This document shows positions 25,265-33,980 of a stretch of 64,000 nucleotides of DNA, one piece after another; the stretch's first letter is position 1, and every line of letters starts with the position of its first letter. The notes below the pieces were generated by a model, which saw only the letters and a list, made by a program, of their open reading frames with translations, made no database searches and was not told the DNA's origin. The stretch lies in contig CBDFMN010000003.1 of assembly GCA_965249685.1 (NCBI GenBank), positions 3,038,001-3,102,000 on the forward strand, in the 5' to 3' direction. The stretch is from RH-AL1 sp965249685. Lineage in GTDB: Bacteria > Pseudomonadota > Alphaproteobacteria > Rhizobiales > Beijerinckiaceae. The translations under genes and the position numbers were made by a program.

Positions 25265-25288
25265 CGACATTCAAACTGAGACACTACC
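25265..25288 (-). repeat. Right terminal inverted repeat of the element
   Basis: 24 bp ending CTGAGACACTACC, the exact inverse of 20768-20791. It abuts the second copy of GGCAGGTG at 25289-25296. Confidence 0.95.
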
Positions 25289-25509
25289 GGCAGGTGCCCG
25301 TAGTGGACAAGGGCTAGGAGGGCCACGATGCGGTCGTGGTCCCGATCGAGGTCGATCCCGGCATGGCTGCCCGCCGTTTCCAGCATCGGGGCGAGGACCG
25401 TGCCGGCCCCGAGGACAAAGCCGGCGTCGAGCAGCGCGAGCCTCGGACTGAACGGATGCGTCGCGAGGCGCTGCCGCCAATTACGCCCGAGACGATCGTC
25501 GGTCCTCAT
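25289..25509 (-). pseudogene. Polymorphic toxin, N-terminal part cut off by the element
   Basis: ATG 25509, with AGAGGGTGG just upstream, starts the N-terminal module: LLDAGFVLGAGTVLAPML, then DHDRIVALLALVHYGHLP, after which the element interrupts. The module aligns with MSDAGLTLGRGTLLAPL and ERMAVLLAAVYGRPVTPL of the toxin at 34989-35912. Reading continues, after excision of the element, at 20759. Remaining translation runs into the element's end and stops at 25120. No signal peptide is visible. Confidence 0.8.
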
Positions 25510-25699
25510 ATCCACCCTCTTCCTGCCAGAGGTCGAGAGTACAGGAGACTCGATACTTGTAGTATAGGACGGGGGCGACCGGGACTCTACAGGAAGTCCT
25601 CCTGGCCTTGTCCTATGGCGCACGATCAATCTTCCGGACGCGTGGGACGCGGCCGCCGCGCGTCGGCCAGCAAGCCTGGATCGCCGATCCCCGCGTTCC

Positions 25700-26956
25700 C
25701 TAGAGCACCAGGATCGCCCGGAAGTCGTTGACGTTGGTCAGCGTCGGCCCGGTCACCACGCTGTCGTCGAGCGCGCCGAAGAAGCCGTGGCCGTCGTTGG
25801 CCGCCAGACTTTCCGTCGGTTTGATCCCCAACGCAAAGGCGCGCGCGAGCGTGTCGGGCGTCACCAATGCGCCCGCGACCTCCTCCGCGCCATCGACGCC
25901 GTCCGTATCGCCCGCCAGCGCATAGACGTTGGCTTCGCCCTGCAGCGCCACAGCGAGCGAAAGCAGGAACTCGACGTTGCGGCCGCCCCTCCCCTGTCCG
26001 CGCACGGTGACGGTGGTCTCGCCGCCCGACAGCAGCACGCAGGGCTTCGCGAAGGGCTGGTCGCGGCGCGCCACCTGACGGGCGATGCCGGCCATCACCA
26101 CGCCCACGTCGCGCGACTCGCCCTCCAGCCCGTCGCCGAGGATGTGAGGCGTGACGCCGTGCGCGCGCGCCATGGCGGCGGCGGCCTCCAGCGAGGCCTG
26201 GGGCGCGGCAATGAGGTGGAAGCTCGTCGGGGGCAGGGTCGGGTCGCCCGGCTTTGGCGTCTCGCCCGCGCCGCTCTTCAGGGCCGTGCGGACGCTGTCG
26301 GGCACGGCAATGCCGTAGCGGGTGACGATATCGAGCGCGTCGGCGCAGGTCGTCGGATCCGGCACGGTGGGACCGGAGGCGATGTCGCCCGGCGCGTCGC
26401 CCGGCACGTCGGAGATCGCCAGCGTTACCACGCGGGCGGGCGCGCAGGCGGCGGCGAGGCGGCCGCCCTTGATCGCCGAGAGGTGCCGGCGCACGCAGTT
26501 CATTTCGGTGATCGTCGCGCCGCTCGCGAGCAGGGCGCGATTGACGGCCTGCTTGTCGGCGAGGGTGAGCGGGGCGAGCGGCATCGGCAGCAGCGACGAG
26601 CCGCCCCCCGAGATGAGCGCGATGACGAGGTCGTCCGCGGTGAGGCCGCGCACCAGGCCCAGCATCCGCGCCGCGGCGTCGGCGCCCGCCTGGTCCGGCA
26701 CGGGATGGCTCGCCTCGACGATCTCGATGCCAGCTGTAGCCGCCCCGTGGCCGTAGCGGGTCACGACCAGGCCCGACACCGGGCCGGGCCAGTGCGCCTC
26801 GAGCGCCCGCGCCATCTCGGCCGAGGCCTTGCCGGCGCCGATCACCAGGGTCCGCCCCTTCGGCGGCGACGGAAGGTGAGCGGCGATCGTCTTCATGGGG
26901 TCGGCCGCGGCGACCGCCGTGTCGAACAGGGCGCGCAGGAAGAGTTTGGGGTCCAC
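25700..26956 (-). CDS. gckA: Type-2 glycerate kinase (MOFRL family)
   Basis: A 418-residue kinase that phosphorylates glycerate to 2-phosphoglycerate. Family motifs include GRTLVIGAGKASAEMARALE near residue 35, VIALISGGGSSLLPMP near 110, AISDVPGDAPGDIASGPT near 175 and the C-terminal GGETTVTVRGQGRGGRNVEF. GTG 26956 is the start; the stop of the PodJ-like gene is 12 bases upstream on the same strand. In serine-cycle methylotrophs this enzyme is essential for C1 assimilation; in other bacteria it serves glycolate or tartrate use. The names ttuD and gckA are both used; context does not decide. Confidence 0.9.
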   Translation of the reverse strand: MDPKLFLRALFDTAVAAADPMKTIAAHLPSPPKGRTLVIGAGKASAEMARALEAHWPGPVSGLVVTRYGHGAATAGIEIVEASHPVPDQAGADAAARMLGLVRGLTADDLVIALISGGGSSLLPMPLAPLTLADKQAVNRALLASGATITEMNCVRRHLSAIKGGRLAAACAPARVVTLAISDVPGDAPGDIASGPTVPDPTTCADALDIVTRYGIAVPDSVRTALKSGAGETPKPGDPTLPPTSFHLIAAPQASLEAAAAMARAHGVTPHILGDGLEGESRDVGVVMAGIARQVARRDQPFAKPCVLLSGGETTVTVRGQGRGGRNVEFLLSLAVALQGEANVYALAGDTDGVDGAEEVAGALVTPDTLARAFALGIKPTESLAANDGHGFFGALDDSVVTGPTLTNVNDFRAILVL

Positions 26957-26968
26957 GGCGGCGGGCTC

Positions 26969-29900
26969 TTAGAGAGAGGAGAGTTTGGCTCTCGTGCTCT
27001 TTAAGGAAGACGGCGCGGAAGCGCCATCCCACCCGCCCGCCGGCGGGTCGATCTGCACCGCCGCGAGGTTCGCGGTCTTGGGGTGGAAGGTGGACGCCAG
27101 CGTCTTGGCCACGGCGAGGTCGCTCGGCGACAGCTTGGCCCCGACCTGGTCGCGCTTGGTCGCGGCATCCGCGTCGTTCTCCTGCGCGGCGACGGCGAAC
27201 CATTGGTAGGACTGCACGAGCGACTGCGGGACGCCGAGCCCGCGCGCGAGGAGGATGGCGAGGTTGTACTGGCTATCGTGCACGCCATAGTCCGCCGCTT
27301 TGCGGAACCAGGCCACCGCGCCCGCATAATCCGGCTTGCCGTCGCCGTCGGCCACCAGCACCGCCAAATTGTGCATGGCGCGCGGGTTGCCGGCGTCGGC
27401 GGCCTTCGTGTACCAGGCGCGCGCCTTGGCCTTGTCCTTCGGCACGCCCAAACCCTTTTCGTAGAGCGCCGCCAGCTTGTACTGCGCCGGCGCCGATCCC
27501 TGCTGGGCGGCTTTCTCATACCAGTCGGCGGCGAGCTTGAAGTCCTTGACCATCCGCCGCCCCTCCGCGTACCGCGAGGCGACCTCGTATTGCGCCGCGG
27601 CGTCTCCCTCGTCGGCCATCTGCTTGAGGCTGCCGGTGGGTGCGGCTGGCCCGGCATTGGCGATGGATTGTGCCGCGAAGCTCGGGATGCGCGGCAGGGA
27701 ACCGGTGGTGATGGGGTCGCTGCCGGGCAGGGCGGCGTTGGTGGGTGCGGGCGCGTTGGGCAGGGCGCTTGGCGTGAGGTCGGCGGCCAGCGGCCGGGCG
27801 GCCGCCGTAGGCTGGACGGCGGCGATACGCGCCGGCTGCGACGCGGGCGCGTTCTGGGCCAAGCGGCGGCCGATGTCCTCGTCCCGCTTCGCGAAATCCA
27901 CCACAGCCAGGGCGCCCAGGGTGACGAACAGGGCGGCGACGCTGAGCAGCACCGGTTTCTTGTGGTTGGCCACATAGTCGCGCGACTTGGCCATGAGGCC
28001 GGCGCGCGCCTCGCTTGGCGCATGCACCGCGTGGCCGGCCTTGGCCGCGAGCACGGCCGGATCGGCCTGTGCCGTTTGCGCGGCGCGGCGCGCGGCGGCG
28101 ATGAAATCGGCACGGCCCGCCGTCTCGTCGAGGTCGGTGGGTGCCGCGCGGGAGGGAGCGTAGGACGGTGCGCGGGCGCGCTCGGGCGCGGCGTGCGGCG
28201 CCAGTGGCCGGTCGAGCGCGTCGGCCGGGTCGAGCATGAGGTCGGGCAGGGGGGCTGTCCGCAGCGATGTCGGGCGCGGAGCGACGGGTCGGGGCGTGCG
28301 GACGCTCGCTACCTCGCTCTCCATCTGCGAGAGACGGTCGACGACCTTTTCCAGGGTCTCGTGCACGGCGTTGAGCGTGCGATGGGTGCGTTGGTCGGCC
28401 TCCCCCTGGATCGCCTTCAGGGTGGCGATCTCGCGCAGCGCCGCAGGGTCGTGGGCACCGCGTTGGGCGAGCGTCGCGTTGGCGGTCTCGCGCGCGGCCT
28501 GGGCCGCCGAAGCCTCCACGTTCGCGCGCGTGTCCTCAAGGTGGGCGAACAGTTCGTGCATCGAGCGCTCGATGGCCGCCAGCGTCGACAGTTCGGAATC
28601 GGTGCGCTCGAAACGCTGGGAGAGCTGCAGGATCTGCTGCTGCAACGCGTCCAGTGCCGCGTTCGACGCGTCGGGCGCCTGAGCGGCCTCCATCCTGGCC
28701 GCGAGATCGCGGACGAGGTGCTCGAGCGAGCGCAGGTCCGCGGGTGCCTCGGGCACTGCGGCCAACGCGCCATCCTCACGCAGGCGGGCAGCCAGCTGAT
28801 CCTGAACGTCGTCGAAGCGCTGCTTCGAGAGTTCCGCCAGCCTGCGCGCACCGCTCGCGGCGTCGACCGCCTGGTCCACCTTGGCGGTCAGTGCCTCGAG
28901 CCGCTGCTCCACCTTGTCGAGCAGCGCGAGGCCGGGCGCGTTCTCCACCAAGGCACGGATCTCGTCCGCGGCCGCGCGGAAACTTTCGCCGTCGAGCGCG
29001 GCGTGCGCCTGCTGCTCCAGCTTGCGGGTGAGGCCCGCAACCTGGTGCTCGATCCGCTCGACCGCGAGCGGGTCGGCGCTCGCCGCCGTGAGGAGGTCGC
29101 GGATTTCGGACGTCTGCGCCTGAATGCGCGCGAGGGTCGGGGCGTCGACGCCAGCCATGTCGCCGAGCTTGGCGTTGATGGTGCGGACCTCCCGCTCCAT
29201 GCCGCCGATCGCATCGCGCGGGTCGATGTCGGCCAGAGAGTCGCGCAGGCTGCCGAGGACGTCGTCGAACGGGCGCATCAGGGCGTCGCGGGCGTGGTCC
29301 CCCCGCGTCTGGCTCTCGCGGGTGGCCTCCATCTGCGCGGTCAGGGCGCGGATCGCTTCCTCGATCGCCGTAACCGATCCGCGCGGCGCGAGTTGACCGA
29401 GGCTCCTGGAGAGGCCGCCGATGTCCGCGCGGAGTGCGTCGAGGTCGGCGCGCGAGGCGACGGCGGCGAGCTTCGCCTCGTCGCGGCGGGCGATGTCGCG
29501 GCGCATCTCGTCGAGCGCCGCCGCGACGTCCTTGCCGGGCGATTGGCGCGGCGCGATCTCGCGCATCATGCGCGACATGCCGGCGACCTCGGCGCGGAGG
29601 TCGTCGAGCGGGGCCGCCACGTCGCCCCGCGCGCGGGCCGTGCCGGCTGCCATTTCGCGGCGCATCTCCTCGATCTTGGCGGTGAGGCCGGCAATGTCGC
29701 CGTGCAATCCCGCAGCGACGGGGTCGGGAACCGGGGCACGCCGCGGCGGCAGAGGAATTGACAGGCGCGGCGGTCCGGCGCGGCGCTCTGCCTCCTGCCG
29801 TTCCAGGGCGCGCTGGTGGGTCGCGATTTCCGCGATGGCCTCGCCGAGGCGGCGGTTGGCGAAGGCCGGCGCCGCGATGGGCGCTTCTGGCAACGGCTCG

Positions 29901-30724
29901 GAGCGGGCCCGCGCCGCGGCTAGCGCCGAGGTCTGCATCGGTGCGGTCGGCTTCGCCGTGATCGCCTCGAGGATGGAATTCAGCTTGGCTTCGAGCCGCT
30001 CGATCGGTGCCTCGCCGCGGGCCACCGGAATGTCCGGGGTCGCTGTCGGCGCGGCCGGAGCCGGCGAGACGGGGGTCGACGGCACGGGGGTGGCCGGGCG
30101 CCCCATCGCCTCAAGCCGCTCCTCCAGGCGCGCGAGCGCGACCTTGATCGGGTTGTCGCCCGCGACGCGCTCGGCGATCCGCGTCTCCATGTCGGAGAGC
30201 TTGTGCGACAACGCCGCGAACATGTCGCGTTCGTCGTCGCGTCTCGTATCGGTCGTTTCGATCATCTGCGCGAAACGGGCGAGAGCCTTGTCCGTCCGGC
30301 GCTCTGTCCGCGACGCGCGGCGTTCCATCGCCTCGATGGCTTCGTCGAGCAGCGCCTCCGTGGGTGCCTCGCGCCGGGCGCGTGAACCCTCGCGGTGCTG
30401 TTCGCGAAAGCGCTCTCGCGGTGCGGTGCGGCGCCCCCGATCGCGGCCCTCGTCCGTATAGGAGGTGTCGCGCTCGAAGGCGGTGTCGCGGCCGCCGCCG
30501 AAGGGCAGCCCCGCTTCCAAGCGCTCCAGGCGCTCCGTCACCGCTTCGATCCGCTCGGCCTCGCCCACGTCGCCGGCCGCGACGCCGCGTTCGGCCGCGC
30601 GGTCGGCAATGACGTCCTGCAGCCATTCTCCCACCGAGACGCCCGCGCGCCGGGCTGCCTCGCGCGCCGCTTCACGCGCGTCGAACCCGACGCCGTTGAT
30701 GTTCCAGGTGGCCGCCTTGTGCAT
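26969..30724 (-). CDS. PodJ-like polar localisation protein with Sel1 repeats
   Basis: A 1,251-residue protein with the layout of the Caulobacter polarity factor PodJ. A conserved N-terminus (WNINGVGFDAREAAREAARR, SVGEWLQDVIADRA) leads into a very long Ala/Arg/Glu-rich coiled-coil region (residues about 60-850). One transmembrane helix (VLLSVAALFVTLGALAVVDF near 925) separates it from a periplasmic part with at least four Sel1-type repeats (AAQYEVASRYAEGR, APAQYKLAALYEKGLGV, RAMHNLAVLVADGDG, DSQYNLAILLARGLGV; residues about 1035-1160). It should organise polar development. A CtrA-like box lies about 120 bases upstream. The C-terminal peptidoglycan-binding domain of Caulobacter PodJ is not obvious. 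Confidence 0.85.
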   Translation of the reverse strand: MHKAATWNINGVGFDAREAAREAARRAGVSVGEWLQDVIADRAAERGVAAGDVGEAERIEAVTERLERLEAGLPFGGGRDTAFERDTSYTDEGRDRGRRTAPRERFREQHREGSRARREAPTEALLDEAIEAMERRASRTERRTDKALARFAQMIETTDTRRDDERDMFAALSHKLSDMETRIAERVAGDNPIKVALARLEERLEAMGRPATPVPSTPVSPAPAAPTATPDIPVARGEAPIERLEAKLNSILEAITAKPTAPMQTSALAAARARSEPLPEAPIAAPAFANRRLGEAIAEIATHQRALERQEAERRAGPPRLSIPLPPRRAPVPDPVAAGLHGDIAGLTAKIEEMRREMAAGTARARGDVAAPLDDLRAEVAGMSRMMREIAPRQSPGKDVAAALDEMRRDIARRDEAKLAAVASRADLDALRADIGGLSRSLGQLAPRGSVTAIEEAIRALTAQMEATRESQTRGDHARDALMRPFDDVLGSLRDSLADIDPRDAIGGMEREVRTINAKLGDMAGVDAPTLARIQAQTSEIRDLLTAASADPLAVERIEHQVAGLTRKLEQQAHAALDGESFRAAADEIRALVENAPGLALLDKVEQRLEALTAKVDQAVDAASGARRLAELSKQRFDDVQDQLAARLREDGALAAVPEAPADLRSLEHLVRDLAARMEAAQAPDASNAALDALQQQILQLSQRFERTDSELSTLAAIERSMHELFAHLEDTRANVEASAAQAARETANATLAQRGAHDPAALREIATLKAIQGEADQRTHRTLNAVHETLEKVVDRLSQMESEVASVRTPRPVAPRPTSLRTAPLPDLMLDPADALDRPLAPHAAPERARAPSYAPSRAAPTDLDETAGRADFIAAARRAAQTAQADPAVLAAKAGHAVHAPSEARAGLMAKSRDYVANHKKPVLLSVAALFVTLGALAVVDFAKRDEDIGRRLAQNAPASQPARIAAVQPTAAARPLAADLTPSALPNAPAPTNAALPGSDPITTGSLPRIPSFAAQSIANAGPAAPTGSLKQMADEGDAAAQYEVASRYAEGRRMVKDFKLAADWYEKAAQQGSAPAQYKLAALYEKGLGVPKDKAKARAWYTKAADAGNPRAMHNLAVLVADGDGKPDYAGAVAWFRKAADYGVHDSQYNLAILLARGLGVPQSLVQSYQWFAVAAQENDADAATKRDQVGAKLSPSDLAVAKTLASTFHPKTANLAAVQIDPPAGGWDGASAPSSLKSTRAKLSSL

Positions 30725-30845
30725 CGAATCATCCGCTGGGATCGGGATCCCGAGTTGGAGCAGGGTCTGCCTGACCGATGGCGGGTCCCGCGGCTCGCCC
30801 CGGCCTACCCCTCATGATCTGTTTCCAGACTTTCAGGCGGTAGGG

Positions 30846-30860
30846 TAAAGATTGCGTTAA
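30846..30860 (-). promoter_or_regulatory. CtrA-like box upstream of the podJ-like gene
   Basis: On the minus strand the sequence reads TTAA, seven bases, TTTA, followed by CC: one mismatch from the CtrA consensus TTAA-N7-TTAAC. It lies 122 bases upstream of the PodJ-like start and 100 bases upstream of mscL. Cell-cycle control of podJ is known in Caulobacter, so the placement is sensible, but a short AT motif can arise by chance. Confidence 0.4.
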
Positions 30861-30959
30861 GACTGACCGATTTTGACACAGGTGGTGCGCGCCGGCCTTG
30901 CCGCCGCAGCATCGCCCGTTAAGAGAGGTGGGGTGTTGAGGATAGGGGGGGGGAACGTC

Positions 30960-31385
30960 ATGTTGAAGGAGTTCAGGGACTTCGCGATGCGGGGTAACGT
31001 CGTCGATCTGGCGATCGGCGTCATCATCGGCGCGGCGTTCGGCAAGATCGTCGAATCGCTCGTCGCGGACGTCATCATGCCGCTCATCGGCGCGGTTACC
31101 GGCGGGCTCGACTTCTCCAACTACTTCGTCTCGCTATCGAAGATGGTGACCGCCCCGGCCTTGGCTGACGCCAAGAAGCAGGGCGCCGTGCTCGCCTGGG
31201 GCAACTTCCTGACGATCGCCGTCAACTTCCTCATCATCGCCTTCATCCTGTTCCTGGTCGTGCGCGGCCTCGCCATGCTGAAGGCGCGGTCGGCGGCCGA
31301 GCCGGCGAGCGCACCCGCTGCACTCACACGCGAGGAAGTGCTGCTGACCGAGATCCGCGACCTTCTCGCGGTGCCGCACGCCTGA
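30960..31385 (+). CDS. mscL: Large-conductance mechanosensitive channel MscL
   Basis: A 141-residue inner-membrane channel that opens under hypo-osmotic shock. The N-terminal MLKEFRDFAMRGNVVDLAIG and GVIIGAAFGKIVESLVADVI form the cytoplasmic helix and TM1; TM2 is FLTIAVNFLIIAFILFLVV; the C-terminal TREEVLLTEIRDLLA helix is the usual bundle. ATG 30960 follows a G-rich ribosome-binding stretch. Length is normal. It is divergent from the PodJ-like gene. Confidence 0.95.
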   Translation: MLKEFRDFAMRGNVVDLAIGVIIGAAFGKIVESLVADVIMPLIGAVTGGLDFSNYFVSLSKMVTAPALADAKKQGAVLAWGNFLTIAVNFLIIAFILFLVVRGLAMLKARSAAEPASAPAALTREEVLLTEIRDLLAVPHA

Positions 31386-31544
31386 CGCCGTTCACCGGTC
31401 GAGCATCGCCGCAGGCCCCGCTCGGCCGCGGACGCGCGCCGATTGCGCCGAACGATCCATGGCAGCGCGCGTAAGACACTCTACAACCGGCGTTCCCTCT
31501 CCCGCCCCGCCAGGGGCGCACCTGCCTAAACCGAAAGAAAGATC

Positions 31545-32822
31545 ATGACGGCATCGACCAGTGCGACGACGCGGCTGCAACCTGCGACGCCGACGACCGA
31601 GGCGGGCCGGGCCGACGGCGCCGCCTTCCTGGAATCCGTCAGCGCCGAAGCGCGAGGCACACCGGAAAGCGGCGTCGTCGAGTTGTTCGCCTACGGCCGC
31701 GGCCGCCAAGGTCTCATCCCGCTCTGGGTTGGGGAGGGCGATCTGCGCGCGCCCTCCTTCGTCGCGGAGGCCGCCTCGCGCTCGCTGGCGCGGGGCGAGA
31801 CGTTCTACTCGTTCCAGGGCGGCATCCCCGAGCTGCGCGAGGCCATCGCCCGCTATATGGGGCGGCACTACGGCGCGCCCTACGAGGCGGCGAACGGCTC
31901 CTTCACGCCCGACCGCTTCTCCGTGACCGCCGGCGGCATCCACGCGCTCCAAGTCGCGGTCCGCCTCACCTGCGGGCAGGGCGACGAGGTGATCGTGCCG
32001 ACGCCCGCCTGGCCCAACTTCCGGGGCGTGGTCTCCGTGGCCGGTGCCAAGCCGGTGGAAGTCCCCATGCGGTTCGGCGGCGACGGCCCGCACGGGGCGG
32101 CCTGGATGTTTGCCCCGGACGCGGTCGCCGCCGCCGTGACGCCCCGCACTCGCGCGTTGATCATCAACTCGCCGACGAACCCGACGGGCTGGACCGCGAG
32201 CCTCGACGAGTTGCGGTCGCTGCTGACGCTCGCGCGGGAGCACGACCTCTGGATCATCGCGGACGAAATCTACGGCCGTATCGTCTACGACGGCGCCCGC
32301 GCGCCCTCGTTTCACGACGTGATCGAGTCGCACGATAAGGTGATTTTCATCCATACGCTATCGAAGAACTGGGCGATGACCGGCCTGCGGCTCGGCTGGC
32401 TCGAAGCGCCCGCCGCGCTCGCGCCGGCGGTCGCCAACCTCATCCAATATTCGACCTCGGGCGTGGCGGTGCCGCTGCAGCGCGCGGCCGTGGCGGCGCT
32501 GGAATACGGCGAGCCCTTCATCGCGCGCCAGCTCGACCGGTTTCGTCGCAGCCGCGACATCCTCTGCGCCGGCCTCGGCGCGACCGGTCGCGTGCGCTTC
32601 GCCAAGCCGGACGCCGCCTTCTACCTGTTCGCGGCCTTCGAGGGCCATTCCGACACGCGCGCGCTCGCCTTCAAGCTCGTGGAAGAGGCCAACGTCGGGG
32701 TGGCACCAGGCTCCGCCTTCGGGGAGGGCGGCCAGCCCTACGTGCGGCTGTGCTTCGCCCGCGACCCCAACGAGATCGCCGAAGCGACTGGGCGGCTGGT
32801 GCGCTGGGTGGGGGCGGGCTAG
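31545..32822 (+). CDS. Class I/II pyridoxal-phosphate aminotransferase
   Basis: A 425-residue fold-type I enzyme. The PLP lysine lies in TLSKNWAMTGLRLGW (near residue 277), with INSPTNPTGW and DEIYGRIVYD as the conserved cofactor segments, and YVRLCFARD near the C-terminus with the substrate arginine. An extra N-terminal stretch of about 40 residues rich in Ala/Thr precedes the fold. It is alone on the plus strand; its stop overlaps the convergent putative immunity gene by 4 bases. Substrate is unknown; aspartate/aromatic-type specificity is common in this branch. Confidence 0.88.
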   Translation: MTASTSATTRLQPATPTTEAGRADGAAFLESVSAEARGTPESGVVELFAYGRGRQGLIPLWVGEGDLRAPSFVAEAASRSLARGETFYSFQGGIPELREAIARYMGRHYGAPYEAANGSFTPDRFSVTAGGIHALQVAVRLTCGQGDEVIVPTPAWPNFRGVVSVAGAKPVEVPMRFGGDGPHGAAWMFAPDAVAAAVTPRTRALIINSPTNPTGWTASLDELRSLLTLAREHDLWIIADEIYGRIVYDGARAPSFHDVIESHDKVIFIHTLSKNWAMTGLRLGWLEAPAALAPAVANLIQYSTSGVAVPLQRAAVAALEYGEPFIARQLDRFRRSRDILCAGLGATGRVRFAKPDAAFYLFAAFEGHSDTRALAFKLVEEANVGVAPGSAFGEGGQPYVRLCFARDPNEIAEATGRLVRWVGAG

Positions 32823-33196
32823 GCGCCAGACCGGCCGGGCCCTTCGCCGCCCGCGTCCCCCTCGTCTTCGCAGCCCGTTGCGGTACGCTCCGCCATGAGC
32901 GCGAAGAACACCTTCGGTCCGCGCCGCTCGTCGTGCCACGGCTCCGACGAGAACGTTTGAATGCAGACGAGTGCCGACAGGCCGCGCCGCTCGTTCCAGT
33001 CGTCGATCAGCGGCGTAGGGCTGGGATAGGTGGGCAACCACGTGTTGATGCCGATAATGGAATAGCCCTCGGCTTCCAGCCAGGCGCCGATCCGCAGGGC
33101 GTCGGGGCGACACCAGGCGAGCTCCCCATCCGCGTCATAGGCGCGGTCGATCAGCTCGCGCGGCAGATGGCCGTACCAGTCTTCGCGATGGGTCAC
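32819..33196 (-). CDS. Putative immunity protein, family A copy 1
   Basis: A 125-residue protein of no family I can name. It begins MTHREDWYGHLPRELIDRAY, then DGELAWCRPDALRIGAWL, NTWLPTYPSPTPLIDDWNE and ALVCIQTFSSEPW. These blocks also occur in the intact gene at 33981-34331 and in the broken copy at 33673-33972, giving three tandem paralogues beside barstar-like genes. That arrangement is typical of spare immunity genes behind a polymorphic toxin. It lies 82 bases after the barstar-like gene at 33279. Function is inferred from position only. Confidence 0.6.
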   Translation of the reverse strand: MTHREDWYGHLPRELIDRAYDADGELAWCRPDALRIGAWLEAEGYSIIGINTWLPTYPSPTPLIDDWNERRGLSALVCIQTFSSEPWHDERRGPKVFFALMAERTATGCEDEGDAGGEGPGRSGA

Positions 33197-33278
33197 GACG
33201 GTCTGCCTCCCACATGCGCCTCACAATGTTCGGCATGGCAATGATCGTCGGATGACCTCGCCCATCGACCGCGCACCC

Positions 33279-33611
33279 TCAGCACTCCGGTGGGACGGAC
33301 GCGCCGTTCACGATCTCCAGACTAACCTCGACATCGTGACCTTCCTGAAGTCGGAACTCTTCGCGGGCTTCTTGCAGGTAGCCGCGCATCGCAACCAGCT
33401 GGCGGAGGAGGTCGTCCGGCAAACCGCCGGTGTTGCGGATCCGCACGGTGTAAGGCGGCTCGACCTCATTCATCCCACCCCAGATCATCGAGTCAATAAA
33501 GGCGTCCACGCTGAAGCCGTGCCCATGAGGAGCTCCCAAGGCAGGCAGGAGCGCGTTACCGAAATCAATGATGTGGGTCCACTCAGCGGCGTTGAGATCT
33601 ATGACGCGCAT
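33279..33611 (-). CDS. Barstar-family inhibitor, second copy
   Basis: A 110-residue barstar-like protein. It shares with the gene at 34658-34966 the order DLNAAEWTHIIDFGNALLPA, LGAPHGHGFSVDAFIDSMIW, VEPPYTVRIRNTGGLPDDLL and DVEVSLEIV. Barstars are cytoplasmic inhibitors that plug the active site of barnase-type RNases. No toxin gene stands directly before it, so it is an orphan immunity copy, likely duplicated together with the family A gene that follows. Confidence 0.75.
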   Translation of the reverse strand: MRVIDLNAAEWTHIIDFGNALLPALGAPHGHGFSVDAFIDSMIWGGMNEVEPPYTVRIRNTGGLPDDLLRQLVAMRGYLQEAREEFRLQEGHDVEVSLEIVNGASVPPEC

Positions 33612-33672
33612 GAAACTTCTTTTAACCCCTTTATCCTCGTTTACGCTGCAGGCAGGTCACCAATTACACTGT

Positions 33673-33972
33673 TATGTTGAAATATGGTGCTCTCCCGCCA
33701 TGGCTCCGATCAGCTTCGTCCCACGCAAAGTTCTTCACGAACCCCGCGGGAGATCTTGGGTCTCTGTCATCTCAATCGTAGACAAACGGCGTCGATATCG
33801 TCGGCCCCGGCCTCGTGGGAAGCCAAATATCGATGCCGCAGATCTCGTAACCGGACTGAATTAGAAGTGCGATGACCTCTTGAGCGTCAGGCCTGGACCA
33901 AGCCAATTCGCCTTCTGAGTCTTGGTAGGCCCGCTGCAGAAGCTCCTATGGCAGCGCGCCGTGCCACGCGAA
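33673..33972 (-). pseudogene. Degraded third copy of immunity family A
   Basis: Reading the minus strand from about 33972 gives WHGALP, stop, ELLQRAYQDSEGELAWSRPD, then GYEICGIDIWLPTRPGPT, a stop at YD-stop-DD, and VKNFAWDEADRSHGGRAPYF. The blocks match the two intact family A genes in order, but at least two in-frame stop codons are present and no start remains. It is therefore a dead paralogue between the intact copy at 33981 and the orphan barstar at 33279. Confidence 0.7.
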
Positions 33973-33980
33973 CGGCGCGG

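Larger units (their letters stand above)
20768..25288. mobile_element. 4,521-bp transposase-less element with cargo genes (mobile-insertion-cassette-like)
   Basis: Both ends carry the same 24-bp inverted repeat, starting GGTAGTGTCTCAG, with no mismatch. The 8-bp sequence GGCAGGTG is duplicated directly outside (20760-20767 and 25289-25296). Joining the flanks with one copy restores a continuous reading frame (GHLPSDLTSHLEAAV) through the toxin gene, so this is an insertion. Inside are LysR (minus), MFS, MDR reductase and NQO-type oxidoreductase (plus), with about 140 bp and 285 bp of non-coding DNA at the ends. No frame resembles a transposase, resolvase or integrase, so movement would need help in trans. 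An 8-bp duplication and GG termini fit several IS families (IS1595 among them), but none is assigned. Confidence 0.9.

Noticed and set aside
27083..29761. 892-residue plus-strand frame opposite the PodJ-like gene
   Set aside because: It is a long antisense shadow in GC-rich DNA; the minus frame has coherent coiled coil, membrane helix and Sel1 repeats.
33568..33864. Plus-strand 98-residue frame between immunity genes
   Set aside because: It overlaps the degraded family A copy on the minus strand and has no recognisable content.
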